From: Streptococcus timonensis
GTDB taxonomy: Bacteria; Bacillota; Bacilli; Lactobacillales; Streptococcaceae
Reading direction: 5' to 3'
Length of the DNA stretch: 64,000 nt
NCBI RefSeq assembly: GCF_900095845.1
Contig: NZ_FMIX01000004.1
Coordinates: 627,501 to 691,500, forward strand
Part shown: in pieces, positions 8,598 to 19,175 of the stretch
Position numbering within the stretch: the stretch's first letter is position 1
How the letters are laid out: every line of letters starts with the position of its first letter
Translations under genes and position numbers: made by a program
Notes under the pieces: model-generated
Told to the model about the DNA's origin: nothing
The model's input: the letters and a program-made list of their open reading frames with translations, nothing else
Database searches by the model: none

Positions 8598-10253
8598 TTA
8601 GCTAAATTTCATGGATTGGATTTTATCTGGATTTGGCGTTACTCGGAGAGTTTTTTGTCCTGTATAAGTAACGAAACCAGGTTTTCCACCAGTTGGCTTA
8701 TTTAGTTTTTTTACCTGAATCATATCAACTTGTACTAAATTAGATAAGCGACCTTTTGAGTAGTAAGCTGCAAGTTCAGCAGCGTCTGTCTTGACCTCGT
8801 CAGATGGGTCAAGATTTCCTGAGATGACGACATGACTTCCAGGAATGTCTTTAGCGTGGAACCAAAGTTCATCTTTTCGGGCCATTTTAAAGGTTAATTC
8901 ATCATTCTGGAGGTTATTTCGACCAACATAGATGATAGTCTTGCCATCACTAGCAAGATATTTTTCAGGTTTTTTCCGCTTATGAAGTTTCTCACGTTGG
9001 CGTCTTCTGATAAAGCCTGTTTCAATCAACTCCTCACGAATTTCAGCGATTTCATCTAATCCAGCTTGATTGAGGACTGTTTCGACGCTTTCCAGATAGA
9101 GAATAGTAGCCTTGGTTTCTTCAATTAGATCAGTCAGATATTTAACAGCCTCTTTTAATTTTTGATAACGTTTGAAGTATTTTTGAGCATTTTGATTTGG
9201 TGTTAAAGCCTTATCAAGTGCTATTGTAATTGGCTGATTGGTGTAATAATTGTCTAAGACGACTTGGTTTTGGTCATTTGGAACTTGATGAAGAAAAGTC
9301 GTTAGTAACTCGCCTTTTTGTCGGAATTCCTCAGCATTTTCGGTAGCAAGCAGTTCTTTTTCTTGTTTCTTAAGCTTTTGACGATTTTTTTGCAGTTCAT
9401 TTTCAACTCTGCGAATGAGTTCACTCGCCTGTTGTTTGACACGGTCGCGTTCAGCCTTGTCCTTATAATAGCTATCTAATAGCTCTGAAAGGCTATTGAA
9501 AGATTCACCCACACGATTCGAGAAAGGTACAGAGCTAAATGATATTTCCGTAAGATAGGGAGTTGTTTCTTGAGAGAAAAAGTTACGGAAGGTATTTAGT
9601 TTATCATCAAGGAGTATTTTCTCCAATTCCATAGCCGTATCACGTCCCAATCCTTGGAAAAGATGTTGAAGATTCTTTGTAGTTAATTCTTGAGTTTGGA
9701 GAATTTCAAATAGTTTTTCATTCTTGATAGTAAAAGGATTAAAGGCATCTGAGCTTGGAGGAGCGATGTAAGTAGCTCCCGGTAATAAGGTCCGATAGCT
9801 ATTTTGAGAAAAACCAATATGTTTGATAACTTCGAGGATTTTTTGCTCAGTTTTGTCTACCAAGAGAATATTACTATGTTTTCCCATGATCTCAATGATA
9901 AGAGTCGCCTGGATATGATCTCCAATTTCATTTTTGTTAGAAACTGTGATTTCCACGATACGATCATTATCAATTTGTTGGATAGATTCAATGACAGCAC
10001 CCTGAAGATACTTCCTTAAAACCATAATAAAGGTTGATGGCTGTGCAGGGTTTTCAAAAGTTGATTCAGTTAATTGAATACGACCAAAAACTGGATGGGC
10101 AGAAAGGAGCAAACGATGACTTTTACGATTGCTTCGAATTTGCAAGACTAATTCTTGCTCAAAAGGTTGATTAATTTTCTGGATACGACCATTTACTAAT
10201 TCTGTTCGTAATTCCTCAACCATGTGGTGTAAAAAAAATCCGTCAAATGACAT
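8598..10253 (-). CDS. rqcH: Rqc2/RqcH-type ribosome quality control factor (fibronectin-binding protein PavA/FbpA)
   Basis: 551 residues, the length I recall for pneumococcal PavA. The N-terminal NFACT-N domain (MSFDGFFLHHMVEELR, GRIQKINQPFEQELVLQIR) is followed by a central coiled coil (about residues 270-400) and a C-terminal NFACT-R domain (LWFHAKDIPGSHVVI). RqcH binds obstructed 50S subunits and adds C-terminal alanine tails to stalled peptides. The same family was described earlier as the streptococcal fibronectin adhesin PavA, although it has no signal peptide or LPXTG anchor, and none is seen here. Gene order (rqcH next to ybeY-dgkA-era, divergent) matches other streptococci. Confidence 0.94.
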   Translation of the reverse strand: MSFDGFFLHHMVEELRTELVNGRIQKINQPFEQELVLQIRSNRKSHRLLLSAHPVFGRIQLTESTFENPAQPSTFIMVLRKYLQGAVIESIQQIDNDRIVEITVSNKNEIGDHIQATLIIEIMGKHSNILLVDKTEQKILEVIKHIGFSQNSYRTLLPGATYIAPPSSDAFNPFTIKNEKLFEILQTQELTTKNLQHLFQGLGRDTAMELEKILLDDKLNTFRNFFSQETTPYLTEISFSSVPFSNRVGESFNSLSELLDSYYKDKAERDRVKQQASELIRRVENELQKNRQKLKKQEKELLATENAEEFRQKGELLTTFLHQVPNDQNQVVLDNYYTNQPITIALDKALTPNQNAQKYFKRYQKLKEAVKYLTDLIEETKATILYLESVETVLNQAGLDEIAEIREELIETGFIRRRQREKLHKRKKPEKYLASDGKTIIYVGRNNLQNDELTFKMARKDELWFHAKDIPGSHVVISGNLDPSDEVKTDAAELAAYYSKGRLSNLVQVDMIQVKKLNKPTGGKPGFVTYTGQKTLRVTPNPDKIQSMKFS

Positions 10254-10321
10254 GGTTCTCTCCTCGTGATTGTATTACATAGTATTATATCAAAAAGGTA
10301 GAATAAAATCATAGAAATATG

Positions 10322-10327
10322 GTATAA
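10322..10327 (+). promoter_or_regulatory. -10 box for the ybeY-dgkA-era run
   Basis: TATAAT in ATGGTATAATAAAG about 30 bases before the ybeY ATG. No clear -35 hexamer lies 16-18 bases upstream. Confidence 0.55.
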
Positions 10328-10357
10328 TAAAGCCAAGTAAAGAGAATCGAGAAACAC

Positions 10358-10855
10358 ATGTTTATTGAAATAGTAGATGAAACTGGAAAAGTTTCAAACG
10401 AAATTCTACAACAAACTCAAGAAATTTTAGAGTTTGCTGCCAAAAAGTTAGAAAAAGAAGACAAGGAGATGGCAGTTACTTTTGTGACGAATGAGCGGAG
10501 TCATGAACTCAATTTAGAGTATCGAGATACAGATCGTCCAACTGATGTCATCAGTCTTGAATACAAGCCCGAGCTAGAGATTTCTTTTGATGAAGAAGAT
10601 TTAGCCAATGATCCTGACTTGGCAGATATGCTGTCAGAATTTGATGCCTATATCGGTGAACTATTCATCTCTATTGATAAAGCGCATGAGCAAGCTGAAG
10701 AATACGGTCATAGTTTTGAACGTGAGATGGGCTTCTTAGCAGTTCACGGCTTTTTACATATTAACGGTTATGATCACTACACTCCGGAAGAAGAAGCGGA
10801 GATGTTCGGTTTACAGGAAGAAATTTTGACTGCCTATGGACTCACAAGACAATAA
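10358..10855 (+). CDS. ybeY: Endoribonuclease YbeY (rRNA maturation factor)
   Basis: 165-residue metal-dependent single-strand endoribonuclease needed for 16S rRNA 3'-end maturation and ribosome quality control. The zinc site H-x3-H-x5-H is intact in [11 protein letters not shown], and [14 protein letters not shown] is the conserved substrate-groove segment. It starts the plus-strand run and overlaps dgkA by 20 bases, an arrangement conserved in streptococci. Confidence 0.96.
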   Translation: MFIEIVDETGKVSNEILQQTQEILEFAAKKLEKEDKEMAVTFVTNERSHELNLEYRDTDRPTDVISLEYKPELEISFDEEDLANDPDLADMLSEFDAYIGELFISIDKAHEQAEEYGHSFEREMGFLAVHGFLHINGYDHYTPEEEAEMFGLQEEILTAYGLTRQ

Positions 10856-11246
10856 AAGAAAATGGAAAAACCGTGACCTAATCACAAGTTTGGAATTTGC
10901 TTTTACAGGAATTTTGACCGCGATTAAGGAAGAACGAAATATGAGAAAACATGCGGCGACAGCTTTAATTGTCATTCTTGCAGGTTTTGTTTTTCGGGTA
11001 TCACGAATCGAATGGCTCTTTCTTCTTTTAAGCATTTTCTTAGTAATAGCATTTGAGATTCTTAACTCAGCTATCGAAAATGTTGTGGATTTGGCTAGCC
11101 ATTATCACTTCGACATGCTGGCAAAGAAGGCTAAGGACATGGCTGCAGGTGCAGTCCTTGTTGTTTCTGTTTTAGCAGCTTTGATCGGTTTACTAATTTT
11201 TATCCCTAGAATTTGGGATACACTATTTATGATAATGAGGAAATAA
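10836..11246 (+). CDS. dgkA: Undecaprenol kinase (diacylglycerol kinase family)
   Basis: 136-residue integral membrane kinase with three transmembrane helices (about 45-65, 67-85 and 108-128). The active-site signature is present as [16 protein letters not shown]. In Gram-positive bacteria this family phosphorylates undecaprenol to recycle the cell-wall lipid carrier. It starts inside the end of ybeY and its TAA overlaps the era ATG (TAATG), so translation is probably coupled. In Streptococcus mutans the homologue is tied to acid tolerance. Confidence 0.94.
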   Translation: MDSQDNKRKWKNRDLITSLEFAFTGILTAIKEERNMRKHAATALIVILAGFVFRVSRIEWLFLLLSIFLVIAFEILNSAIENVVDLASHYHFDMLAKKAKDMAAGAVLVVSVLAALIGLLIFIPRIWDTLFMIMRK

Positions 11247-12145
11247 TGACATTTAAATCAGGCTTTGTAGCTATTTTAGGACGTCCTAACGTTGGGAAGT
11301 CAACATTTTTGAATCACGTAATGGGGCAAAAAATTGCCATCATGAGTGATAAGGCGCAAACAACGCGTAATAAAATCATGGGAATTTATACCACTGATAA
11401 AGAACAAATTGTCTTTATCGATACTCCAGGGATTCACAAGCCTAAAACTGCCCTCGGAGATTTTATGGTAGAGTCAGCATATAGCACCCTTCGTGAAGTG
11501 GATACCGTGCTTTTTATGGTTCCTGCAGATGAGCCACGTGGTAAGGGTGACGATATGATTATCGAACGTCTTAAAGCTGCAAAAGTTCCCGTAATTTTAG
11601 TAGTTAATAAAATTGATAAGGTTCATCCGGATCAACTTTTGGCACAAATCGATGATTTCCGTAATCAAATGGACTTCAAAGAGATTGTACCAATCTCAGC
11701 TCTTCAGGGGAATAATGTATCACATTTAGTAGATATCTTAAGTGAGAATTTAGAAGAAGGTTTTCAATATTTCCCAGCTGATCAAATTACAGACCACCCA
11801 GAGCGCTTCTTGGTTTCAGAAATGATTCGTGAGAAAGTTCTTCACTTAACTCGTGAGGAAATCCCGCATTCTGTCGCAGTTGTGGTGGACTCTATGAAGC
11901 GTGATGAGGAGACGGACAAGGTTCATATCCGCGCAACCATCATGGTTGAACGTGACAGCCAAAAGGGTATCGTCATCGGGAAAGGTGGCGCCATGCTCAA
12001 GAAGATTGGTACGATGGCTCGTAAAGATATTGAACTCATGCTAGGAGATAAAGTCTTCTTAGAAACTTGGGTCAAGGTCAAGAAAAACTGGCGTGATAAA
12101 AAGCTAGATCTTGCTGACTTTGGCTATAATGAGAAAGAATATTAA
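11246..12145 (+). CDS. era: GTPase Era
   Basis: 299-residue GTPase that binds the 3' end of 16S rRNA during 30S assembly. G motifs visible: GRPNVGKST (G1), DTPGIH (G3), NKID (G4), SAL (G5). The C-terminal KH domain carries [11 protein letters not shown]. An upstream in-frame ATG at 11213 lies within dgkA; the ATG at 11246, preceded by GAGG and overlapping the dgkA stop, matches the family N-terminus [13 protein letters not shown] and is chosen. Confidence 0.97.
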   Translation: MTFKSGFVAILGRPNVGKSTFLNHVMGQKIAIMSDKAQTTRNKIMGIYTTDKEQIVFIDTPGIHKPKTALGDFMVESAYSTLREVDTVLFMVPADEPRGKGDDMIIERLKAAKVPVILVVNKIDKVHPDQLLAQIDDFRNQMDFKEIVPISALQGNNVSHLVDILSENLEEGFQYFPADQITDHPERFLVSEMIREKVLHLTREEIPHSVAVVVDSMKRDEETDKVHIRATIMVERDSQKGIVIGKGGAMLKKIGTMARKDIELMLGDKVFLETWVKVKKNWRDKKLDLADFGYNEKEY

Positions 12146-12193
12146 GTAGAGGTGGGCTCATGCCTGCTTCTTGTTTTTACAGAAGGAGGATGT

Positions 12194-13018
12194 ATGCCAG
12201 AATTACCTGAGGTCGAAACGGTTCGCCGTGGTCTAGAAAAATTGATTCTTGGAAAAAAGATATCTAGCATAGAGGTCCATTATCCAAAAATGATCAAGAC
12301 CGACTTGGAAGAATTTCAAAAGGAGTTACCTGGTCAGGTTATCCAGTCGATGGGACGACGTGGAAAATATCTACTTTTCTATTTATCCGACAAAGTTCTA
12401 ATCTCTCATTTGAGAATGGAAGGCAAGTATTTTTATTACCCAGACCAAGTTCCAGAACGTAAACACGCCCATGTTTTGATTCATTTTGAGGATGGCGGAA
12501 CTTTAGTCTATGAGGATGTCCGTAAATTTGGTACCTTGGAACTGTTAGCACCCGAACTCTTGGATTCTTACTTTATTTCAAAAAAACTTGGTCCGGAACC
12601 GACAGAGAAGGATTTTGATTTACTAACTTTTGAAAAAGCTCTTAAGAAATCTAAAAAGCCAATTAAAACTCACTTGTTAGATCAAACTTTAGTCGTAGGT
12701 TTGGGAAATATTTATGTGGACGAGGTTCTTTGGAGAGCTAAAGTTTACCCGGCTAAATCTTCACAAACTATAACAAAAAAAGAAGCAAGAGCTATTCACG
12801 AACAAACCATAAGCGTTTTGGAGCAAGCTGTTGACAAGGGTGGCTCTACCATTAGAAGTTATACCAATGCCTTTGGTGAGAATGGTACTATGCAAGAATT
12901 ACACCAAGTTTATGATAAAGCCGGCTTAGCTTGTTCACGATGTGGAACTATTATAGAAAAAATTCAACTAGGTGGACGAGGAACTCATTTTTGCCCAAGG
13001 TGTCAAAGGAGAAGTTGA
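12194..13018 (+). CDS. mutM: Formamidopyrimidine-DNA glycosylase
   Basis: 274-residue base-excision glycosylase/AP-lyase that removes 8-oxoguanine and ring-opened purines. The catalytic N-terminus PELPEVETVRRGL is intact (Pro2 nucleophile, Glu3). The C-terminal zinc finger has four cysteines (CSRCG, then CPRCQ). The ORF opens further upstream, but only the ATG at 12194 leaves Pro2 in place and it has an ideal AGAAGGAGGA site. The stop overlaps the coaE start (TGATG). It forms the oxidative-guanine defence pair with MutY at 42.7 kb. Confidence 0.97.
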   Translation: MPELPEVETVRRGLEKLILGKKISSIEVHYPKMIKTDLEEFQKELPGQVIQSMGRRGKYLLFYLSDKVLISHLRMEGKYFYYPDQVPERKHAHVLIHFEDGGTLVYEDVRKFGTLELLAPELLDSYFISKKLGPEPTEKDFDLLTFEKALKKSKKPIKTHLLDQTLVVGLGNIYVDEVLWRAKVYPAKSSQTITKKEARAIHEQTISVLEQAVDKGGSTIRSYTNAFGENGTMQELHQVYDKAGLACSRCGTIIEKIQLGGRGTHFCPRCQRRS

Positions 13019-13623
13019 TGGGAAAAATTATAGGTATCACAGGAGGCATTTCTTCTGGAAAATCAACTGTAACAAATTTTTTACGTCATAGAGGATTTCA
13101 AGTGGTTGATGCTGACGCTCTAGTACATCAGCTTCAAGCTCCGGGTGGTAGACTCTATAATATTTTAGTAGAGCATTTTGGCAACCAGGTTGTTTTAAAA
13201 AATGGACAACTAAACCGTCCTCTACTAGCTAGTCTGATTTTTTCTAATCCTGAAGAACAAGAATGGTCAAAAGAAACTCAAGGTCAAGTTATTCTTGAAG
13301 AGTTGGCCGCTTTAAAAAATCAGTTAGCTCAGACTGAAGCTATCTTTTTTATGGATATTCCCCTCCTATTTGAACAAGGTTATGAATCTTGGTTTGATGA
13401 AGTATGGTTAATCTATCTCGATAGAGAAACTCAGATAGAAAGATTGATGAATAGAGACAAACTATCTCTAGAAGCTGCTGAATCTCGACTTTCTTCACAG
13501 TGGTCTTTGGACAAAAAGAAAAAACTTGCGACTCACATTATTGATAATAGTGGAAGTCTTGATCAACTATTGAGTCAAATCATTTCTCTACTAGAGAGAG
13601 GTGAGTTCCATGAAAGAAATTAA
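13018..13623 (+). CDS. coaE: Dephospho-CoA kinase
   Basis: 201-residue cytoplasmic kinase for the last step of coenzyme A synthesis. It has a P-loop GGISSGKSTV and a DADALVHQL substrate motif, and the LID region lies near residue 140. The ATG overlaps the mutM stop by one base and has AAAGGAG upstream; the longer frame starting at 12931 is read-through of mutM sequence. The 3' end overlaps the next gene by 14 bases. Confidence 0.95.
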   Translation: MGKIIGITGGISSGKSTVTNFLRHRGFQVVDADALVHQLQAPGGRLYNILVEHFGNQVVLKNGQLNRPLLASLIFSNPEEQEWSKETQGQVILEELAALKNQLAQTEAIFFMDIPLLFEQGYESWFDEVWLIYLDRETQIERLMNRDKLSLEAAESRLSSQWSLDKKKKLATHIIDNSGSLDQLLSQIISLLERGEFHERN

Positions 13624-14809
13624 TTGGAAAAAAAATCTTCGCATAGCTTGGATTGGATGTTTCTTGACAGGGGCTTGTGTATCCTTGGTTCTACCTTTTA
13701 TGCCAATTTTTGTTGAAGAATTAGGAGTTGAACCAAGTCAGGTCACTTTCTATTCAGGGATAGCTATTTCAATCTCTTCAGTTTCGGCTGCTTTTATATC
13801 GCCTATTTGGGGGATTTTAGCAGATAAATATGGCCGTAAACCTATGATGATTAGAGCAGGGATAGCTATGACTATTACTATGGGAGGCTTAGCCTTTGTA
13901 CCAAATATCTTTTGGCTTTTAGTCCTACGCTTTTTGAATGGAGTATTTACTGGATATGTACCAAATGCAACTGCCTTAATAGCGAGTCAAGTGCCAAAGG
14001 ATAAGTCGGGTTATGCTCTGGGTACAATAACATCTGGAGTTTTGGCAGGAACACTTTCAGGCCCTTTTGTTGGAGGTTTGATTGCAGAAGTATTTGGGAT
14101 TCGAAATGCCTTTTTAATGGTTGGGGCCCTGGTATTTTTGGCTGCTATCTTGACTATATTCTTTATCAAGGAAGATTTTCAGCCTGTAACCAAAGAAACT
14201 GCAATTCCAACAAAATATTTATATGCTAGTCTAAAATATCCATACCTTTTATTTAACTTATTTGCAACGAGTTTTGTCATTCAATTTGCAGCTCAATCTA
14301 TCGGACCTATTCTCGCTCTCTATGTTCGAGAACTAGGGCAGAAGGAGAATCTTCTCTTTGTCTCTGGTGTAATAGTTTCTAGCATGGGTTTATCGAGTAT
14401 GATGAGTGCAGGTATTATGGGACGATTGGGAGATAAAGTTGGCAATCATCGACTTCTGATCTTAGCTCAAATCTATTCAACTGTAATATACGTACTTTGT
14501 GCCAATGCTACAAGTCCAGTTGAACTGGGAGTTTACCGCTTTCTTTTCGGTCTAGGAACAGGTGCCTTAGTTCCCGGTATCAATGCTATTCTTAGTAAAA
14601 TGGCTCCAAAATCTGCTATTTCGAGAGTATTTGCTTTCAACCAAGTATTTTTTTACCTAGGAGGTGTGATTGGTCCTCTAGCAGGTTCTTTAGTCGCAAA
14701 TCAATTTGGTTATAACTCTGTTTTTTACGCAACAGCAGCCTGTGTTGCTCTGAGTTGTATTTTTAACCTTATCCAATTTAGAACATTATTAAAAGTGAAG
14801 GAAATCTAG
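13610..14809 (+). CDS. pmrA: Major facilitator superfamily multidrug efflux pump (PmrA-like)
   Basis: 399 residues, 12 predicted transmembrane segments, DHA1-type drug:H+ antiporter. Motif A is visible in the loop after TM2 ([13 protein letters not shown]) and a motif C-like glycine-rich segment follows ([17 protein letters not shown]). Length, position after coaE and sequence fit PmrA of S. pneumoniae, which exports fluoroquinolones and dyes. An ATG at 13610 with GAGAGAGGTGAG upstream is preferred over the GTG at 13601. The stop codon overlaps the GTG of rpmG. Confidence 0.9.
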   Translation: MKEINWKKNLRIAWIGCFLTGACVSLVLPFMPIFVEELGVEPSQVTFYSGIAISISSVSAAFISPIWGILADKYGRKPMMIRAGIAMTITMGGLAFVPNIFWLLVLRFLNGVFTGYVPNATALIASQVPKDKSGYALGTITSGVLAGTLSGPFVGGLIAEVFGIRNAFLMVGALVFLAAILTIFFIKEDFQPVTKETAIPTKYLYASLKYPYLLFNLFATSFVIQFAAQSIGPILALYVRELGQKENLLFVSGVIVSSMGLSSMMSAGIMGRLGDKVGNHRLLILAQIYSTVIYVLCANATSPVELGVYRFLFGLGTGALVPGINAILSKMAPKSAISRVFAFNQVFFYLGGVIGPLAGSLVANQFGYNSVFYATAACVALSCIFNLIQFRTLLKVKEI

Positions 14810-14958
14810 TGCGTGTCAAAATTAATCTGAAATGTTCCTCTTGTGGAAGCATGAATTATCTAACTAGTAAGAACTCAAAAACTCATCCAGATAAGATTGA
14901 AGTTCTAAAATATTGTCCAAAGGAAAGAAAAGTTACTTTACATCTTGAATCTAAGTAG
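14809..14958 (+). CDS. rpmG: 50S ribosomal protein L33
   Basis: 49-residue L33 starting with GTG, which overlaps the pmrA TAG. The translation begins [17 protein letters not shown] and ends [10 protein letters not shown], typical of one L33 paralogue. C9 and C12 form a CxxC pair and one more cysteine lies at YCPKERK; the fourth zinc-ligand position is not a cysteine, so this copy appears intermediate between the C+ and C- forms. AAGGAAATCTA precedes the start. It is too short for a routine ORF cutoff. Confidence 0.92.
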   Translation: MRVKINLKCSSCGSMNYLTSKNSKTHPDKIEVLKYCPKERKVTLHLESK

Positions 14959-14997
14959 AAATTATGATAAAATAATAAGGATTTTAAGGAGTTTGAT

Positions 14998-15231
14998 ATG
15001 TATAACCTATTATTAACCATTTTATTAGTATTATCCGTTGTGATTGTGATTGCAATCTTCATGCAACCAACTAAGAATCAATCTAGCAATGTATTTGATG
15101 CCAGTGCAGGTGACTTATTCGAACGTAGCAAGGCTCGTGGTTTTGAAGCCGTGATGCAGCGTTTGACAGGAATCTTGGTCTTTTTCTGGCTAGCCATTGC
15201 CTTAGCATTGACGGTATTATCAAGTAGATAA
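14998..15231 (+). CDS. secG: Protein-export membrane protein SecG
   Basis: 77-residue subunit of the SecYEG translocon. It has two transmembrane helices (about 3-24 and 52-74) separated by a polar loop, the standard topology. AAGGAG lies before the ATG. The order rpmG-secG-rnr-smpB is the usual streptococcal export/RNA-decay cluster. Confidence 0.95.
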   Translation: MYNLLLTILLVLSVVIVIAIFMQPTKNQSSNVFDASAGDLFERSKARGFEAVMQRLTGILVFFWLAIALALTVLSSR

Positions 15232-15327
15232 GAAAATAATGGGCGAGACTAGGTCTTAGCCTATTTTTGTTTTTAAAGACATAAGGTTTTACACCAAAGG
15301 AAAAATTTATAAATCTAGAAAGAAAAT

Positions 15328-17670
15328 ATGAAAGATAAAATAAAAGAATATTTAAAAGAGAAGGGACGAGTCACAGTTAATGACCTAGCCCAAGCTCTAG
15401 GAAAGGATGGATCCAAGGATTTTCGTGAGTTGATAAAAAACTTGTCCCTCATGGAAAGAAAACACCAGATCCGTTTTGAAGAAGATGGAAGTTTGATCAT
15501 CAATCAAAAGAAGAAACAGGAAATTACCCTTAAAGGAATTTTTCACGCTCATAAAAATGGCTTTGGTTTCGTTAGCCTAGACGGGGAAGAAGATGACCTT
15601 TTTGTTGGTAAAAATGATGTTAACTACGCAATTGATGGCGATACTGTTGAGATTGTGATAAAAAAGGTTGCAGATCGTCAAAAAGGAACAGCAGCTGAAG
15701 CAAAGATTATCGATATTTTAGAACACAGTTTGACAACGGTTGTTGGTCAAATTGTTCTTGATGAGGAAAAGCCTAAGTATGCGGGTTATATCCGTTCTAA
15801 AAATCAAAAGATTAGTCAACCAATCTACGTTAAGAAGCCAGCTATTCAATTAGACGGTACAGAAGTTCTCAAGGTCTTTATCGATAAGTACCCAAGTAAG
15901 AAACACGATTTCTTTGTTGCTAGTGTCCTAGATGTGGTTGGACATTCAACAGATGCGGGGATTGACGTCCTCGAGGTCTTGGAGTCAATGGACATTGTAT
16001 CTGAGTTTCCAGAGGCTGTTCTTAAAGAAGCAGAAAACGTCCCTGATGCGCCATCAGAGAAGGATCTGGAAGGTCGCCTGGACTTAAGAGATGAAATTAC
16101 CTTTACGATTGATGGAGCTGATGCCAAGGACTTGGATGATGCTGTTCATATCAAACCACTGAAGAATGGCAATATCGAACTAGGTGTTCACATCGCAGAT
16201 GTTTCTTACTACGTAACAGAGGGATCTGCTCTTGACAAGGAAGCTCTCAATCGTGCGACCTCTGTCTACGTGACAGACCGTGTAGTTCCAATGCTACCAG
16301 AGCGCCTTTCAAACGGTATCTGTTCCCTCAATCCTCAAGTAGACCGCTTGACTCAATCTGCTATTATGGAGATTGATAAAAATGGTCGTGTTCGTAATTA
16401 TACGATTACTCAGACTGTTATCAAGACAAGTTTACGTATGACCTATAGTGATGTCAATGACATCCTAGCAGGTGATGAGGATAAGAGACGAGAGTATAAG
16501 AAAATCGTCCCTAGTATCGAGTTAATGGCTAAGCTCCATGAAACTTTGGAAAGTATGCGAATTAAGCGTGGTGCTTTAAATTTTGATACCAATGAAGCTA
16601 AGATTTTGGTAGATAAAAAAGGCAAGCCAGTTGATATCGTACTTCGTCAGCGTGGTGTTGCTGAACGTATGATTGAGTCCTTTATGCTGATTGCAAACGA
16701 AACAGTTGCCGAGCACTTCAGCAAGCTGGACCTACCTTTTATCTATCGTATCCATGAGGAACCTAAAGCTGAGAAAGTTCAGAAATTTATTGATTACGCT
16801 TCAAGTTTTGGATTACGAATCTATGGGACTGCCAGTGAGATAAGTCAGGAAGCCCTCCAAGATATCATGAGTGCTGTTGAAGGAGAGCCATATGCGGATG
16901 TATTGTCCATGATGCTTCTGCGTTCGATGCAGCAGGCTCGTTATTCTGAGCATAATCACGGTCACTATGGATTAGCTGCAGACTACTACACTCACTTTAC
17001 CAGCCCAATTCGTCGTTATCCTGACCTTCTTGTTCATCGGATGATTCGTGACTATGGACGTTCTAAGGATGTAGCAGATCATTTTGAACAGGTCATTCCA
17101 GAGATTGCGACTCAATCTTCAAGCCGTGAGCGCCGAGCTATCGAGGCAGAGCGTGAAGTCGAAGCCATGAAAAAAGCTGAATACATGGAAGAGTACGTTG
17201 GTGAAGAGTATGATGCAGTTGTTTCAAGTATCGTTAAATTTGGTCTTTTTATTGAATTGCCAAATACAGTTGAGGGATTGATTCACATTACCAATCTACC
17301 TGAATTTTACCATTTTAATGAACGCGATTTAACCCTCCGTGGGGAGAAATCAGGAATTACTTTCCGAGTGGGACAACAGATACGTATTCGTGTCGAAAGA
17401 GCGGATAAGATGACTGGTGAGATCGATTTCTCCTTTATTCCAAGTGAATTTGATGTCATTGAAAAAGGTTTGAAAGACTCTGGTCGTAAGGATAGAGGGC
17501 GTCGTTCAGATAAGAAAGAAGACAAGAGAAAATCTGGTCGCTTAGGTGATAAGCGCAAGCATTCTCCAAAAGACAAAAAGAAAAAAAGCAAGAAACCTTT
17601 TTACAAAGAAGTAGTAAAGAAAGGAGCCAAGCATGGCAAAGGGCGAGGGAAAGGTCGTCGCGCAAAATAA
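15328..17670 (+). CDS. rnr: Ribonuclease R
   Basis: 780-residue processive 3'-5' exoribonuclease that degrades structured RNA and works with SmpB-tmRNA. Order of domains: N-terminal winged helix (1-65), two cold-shock OB folds (about 70-230), RNB catalytic domain with the acidic metal-binding cluster in [13 protein letters not shown] (about 267-279), S1 domain (about 630-710), and a basic C-terminal tail (710-780) rich in K, R and G. ATG at 15328. The tail-coding region contains the smpB ribosome-binding site and the two genes overlap by 38 bases, so translation may be coupled. Confidence 0.97.
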   Translation: MKDKIKEYLKEKGRVTVNDLAQALGKDGSKDFRELIKNLSLMERKHQIRFEEDGSLIINQKKKQEITLKGIFHAHKNGFGFVSLDGEEDDLFVGKNDVNYAIDGDTVEIVIKKVADRQKGTAAEAKIIDILEHSLTTVVGQIVLDEEKPKYAGYIRSKNQKISQPIYVKKPAIQLDGTEVLKVFIDKYPSKKHDFFVASVLDVVGHSTDAGIDVLEVLESMDIVSEFPEAVLKEAENVPDAPSEKDLEGRLDLRDEITFTIDGADAKDLDDAVHIKPLKNGNIELGVHIADVSYYVTEGSALDKEALNRATSVYVTDRVVPMLPERLSNGICSLNPQVDRLTQSAIMEIDKNGRVRNYTITQTVIKTSLRMTYSDVNDILAGDEDKRREYKKIVPSIELMAKLHETLESMRIKRGALNFDTNEAKILVDKKGKPVDIVLRQRGVAERMIESFMLIANETVAEHFSKLDLPFIYRIHEEPKAEKVQKFIDYASSFGLRIYGTASEISQEALQDIMSAVEGEPYADVLSMMLLRSMQQARYSEHNHGHYGLAADYYTHFTSPIRRYPDLLVHRMIRDYGRSKDVADHFEQVIPEIATQSSSRERRAIEAEREVEAMKKAEYMEEYVGEEYDAVVSSIVKFGLFIELPNTVEGLIHITNLPEFYHFNERDLTLRGEKSGITFRVGQQIRIRVERADKMTGEIDFSFIPSEFDVIEKGLKDSGRKDRGRRSDKKEDKRKSGRLGDKRKHSPKDKKKKSKKPFYKEVVKKGAKHGKGRGKGRRAK

Positions 17671-18100
17671 AAAGGCGCACCACGACTATACAATCGTAGA
17701 TACGCTAGAAGCAGGAATGGTCCTGACAGGAACTGAGATCAAGAGTGTTCGAGCAGCCCGCATCAATCTGAAAGATGGGTTTGCCCAGGTTAAGAATGGG
17801 GAAGTTTGGCTGAGTAATGTCCATATCGCTCCTTATGAAGAGGGCAATATCTGGAACCAGGAGCCAGAACGCCGTCGTAAACTTCTCCTTCATAAAAAAC
17901 AAATCCAGAAATTGGAGCAAGAAACTAAAGGGACAGGGATGACCTTGGTTCCTCTTAAAGTTTATATCAAAGATGGTTATGCCAAGTTACTTTTAGGACT
18001 TGCAAAAGGGAAACACGATTACGATAAACGTGAGTCTATCAAACGACGTGAGCAAGATCGTGATATTGCACGTGTTATGAAAGCTGTTAACCACCGATAG
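17633..18100 (+). CDS. smpB: SsrA-binding protein
   Basis: 155-residue tmRNA partner for trans-translation. It has an OB-fold core ([21 protein letters not shown]) and a basic C-terminal helix ([19 protein letters not shown]) that mimics the anticodon arm. AAAGGAGCC precedes the ATG inside the 3' end of rnr. Its neighbours fit: RNase R degrades the tagged mRNAs. Confidence 0.97.
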   Translation: MAKGEGKVVAQNKKAHHDYTIVDTLEAGMVLTGTEIKSVRAARINLKDGFAQVKNGEVWLSNVHIAPYEEGNIWNQEPERRRKLLLHKKQIQKLEQETKGTGMTLVPLKVYIKDGYAKLLLGLAKGKHDYDKRESIKRREQDRDIARVMKAVNHR

Positions 18101-18114
18101 AAAGAGTGAAGAAT

Positions 18115-18975
18115 ATGGAAAAACTAGTTGCCTACAAACGTATGCCTGTCTGGAATAAAGACACCATGCCAGAGGCTGTTCAAAGAAAACACAATACTAA
18201 GGTCGGAACCTGGGGCAAGATTACCGTATTAAAAGGGACTCTTAAGTTTATTGAGTTGACTGAAGACGGGGAAGTTTTAGCCGAGCACTTTTTTGAAGCA
18301 GGAGCTGATAATCCTATGGCTCAACCGCAAGCTTGGCACCGAGTAGAGGTCGCAACAGACGATGTGGAATGGTACTTGGAATTTTATTGTAAAGCAGAGG
18401 ATTATTTCCCTAAAAAATACAATAGCAATCCAGTTCATTCGGAAGTTTTAGAAGCCATGGATACAGTAAAACCATGTAAGGCACTAGACCTAGGATGTGG
18501 TCAAGGAAGAAATGCACTCTTTCTAGCTCAACATGGCTTTGATGTCACAGCTGTAGATCAGAATGAGCTATCTCTTGAAATCTTGCAAAGCATTGTGGAG
18601 CAAGAAGATTTAGAAATGTCTGTCGGTATCTACGATATCAATTCAGCTAGCATTGGACAAACTTATGATTTTATCGTATCAACGGTTGTTCTTATGTTTT
18701 TACAAGCAGATCGCATTCCAGCTATTATTCAAAACATGCAGGAACAAACCTTAATTGGAGGTTACAATTTGATTGTGTGTGCTATGGATACAGAAGATTA
18801 TCCTTGTTCAGTTCATTTCCCATTCACTTTTAAAGAAGGAGAATTGGCGAATTACTACAAGGATTGGGAATTCATCAAATACAATGAAAATCCTGGCCAT
18901 CTCCACCGTCGTGATGAAAATGGTAATCGTATCCAACTACGCTTTGCGACCATGTTGGCTAAAAAAGTAAAATAA
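18115..18975 (+). CDS. tehB: SAM-dependent methyltransferase TehB-like
   Basis: 286 residues. An N-terminal ~95-residue beta-rich domain (MPVWNKDTMPEAVQRKHNT, AWHRVEV) precedes a class I methyltransferase domain with motif I LDLGCGQGRN and acidic AVDQNELSL. Family members of this two-domain type are annotated as tellurite-resistance TehB; the physiological substrate is unknown. A GTG at 18106 is in frame, but the ATG at 18115 with AGAGTGAAG upstream is the more likely start. It ends the housekeeping run, followed by a strong terminator. Confidence 0.88.
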   Translation: MEKLVAYKRMPVWNKDTMPEAVQRKHNTKVGTWGKITVLKGTLKFIELTEDGEVLAEHFFEAGADNPMAQPQAWHRVEVATDDVEWYLEFYCKAEDYFPKKYNSNPVHSEVLEAMDTVKPCKALDLGCGQGRNALFLAQHGFDVTAVDQNELSLEILQSIVEQEDLEMSVGIYDINSASIGQTYDFIVSTVVLMFLQADRIPAIIQNMQEQTLIGGYNLIVCAMDTEDYPCSVHFPFTFKEGELANYYKDWEFIKYNENPGHLHRRDENGNRIQLRFATMLAKKVK

Positions 18976-18984
18976 ACATTAAGC

Positions 18985-19016
18985 GAGTAGATAATAGATA
19001 TTATCTACTCATTTTT
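18985..19016 (+). terminator. Rho-independent terminator after tehB
   Basis: GAGTAGATAAT and ATTATCTACTC form an 11-bp perfect stem followed by ATTTTTC. Confidence 0.9.
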
Positions 19017-19052
19017 CTTAAAGTAAAGTTTGAGGTCTTATAATCCTATTTA

Positions 19053-19083
19053 TGTTATACTAGGTATATAGATAACGCTTTCA
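19053..19083 (+). promoter_or_regulatory. Extended -10 promoter and candidate cre site of the CARF-nuclease gene
   Basis: TGTTATACT (19053-19061) is an extended -10 element with no good -35; a second TATAAT lies at 19039-19044. Immediately downstream, AGATAACGCTTTCA (19070-19083) matches the CcpA operator consensus at all but two positions. Located at about the transcription start, it could act as a roadblock. The promoter is moderately supported; the cre call is tentative. Confidence 0.5.
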
Positions 19084-19175
19084 ATTAGATAAGGCATAAA
19101 TATCTCATTAAATTTCAGTAATTTTATTTTAAAAGTACCTACAATTAGTAGTATGTTCTCGTTCAGGAGGAAAAA

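Noticed and set aside
8598..10253. Surface adhesin annotation for the PavA/FbpA homologue
   Set aside because: No signal peptide or anchor; domain structure is that of RqcH, so the cytoplasmic ribosome role is taken as primary.
18115..18975. Tellurite resistance island
   Set aside because: TehB-like methyltransferase is part of the conserved rnr-smpB-tehB block; no tehA or ter genes are present.
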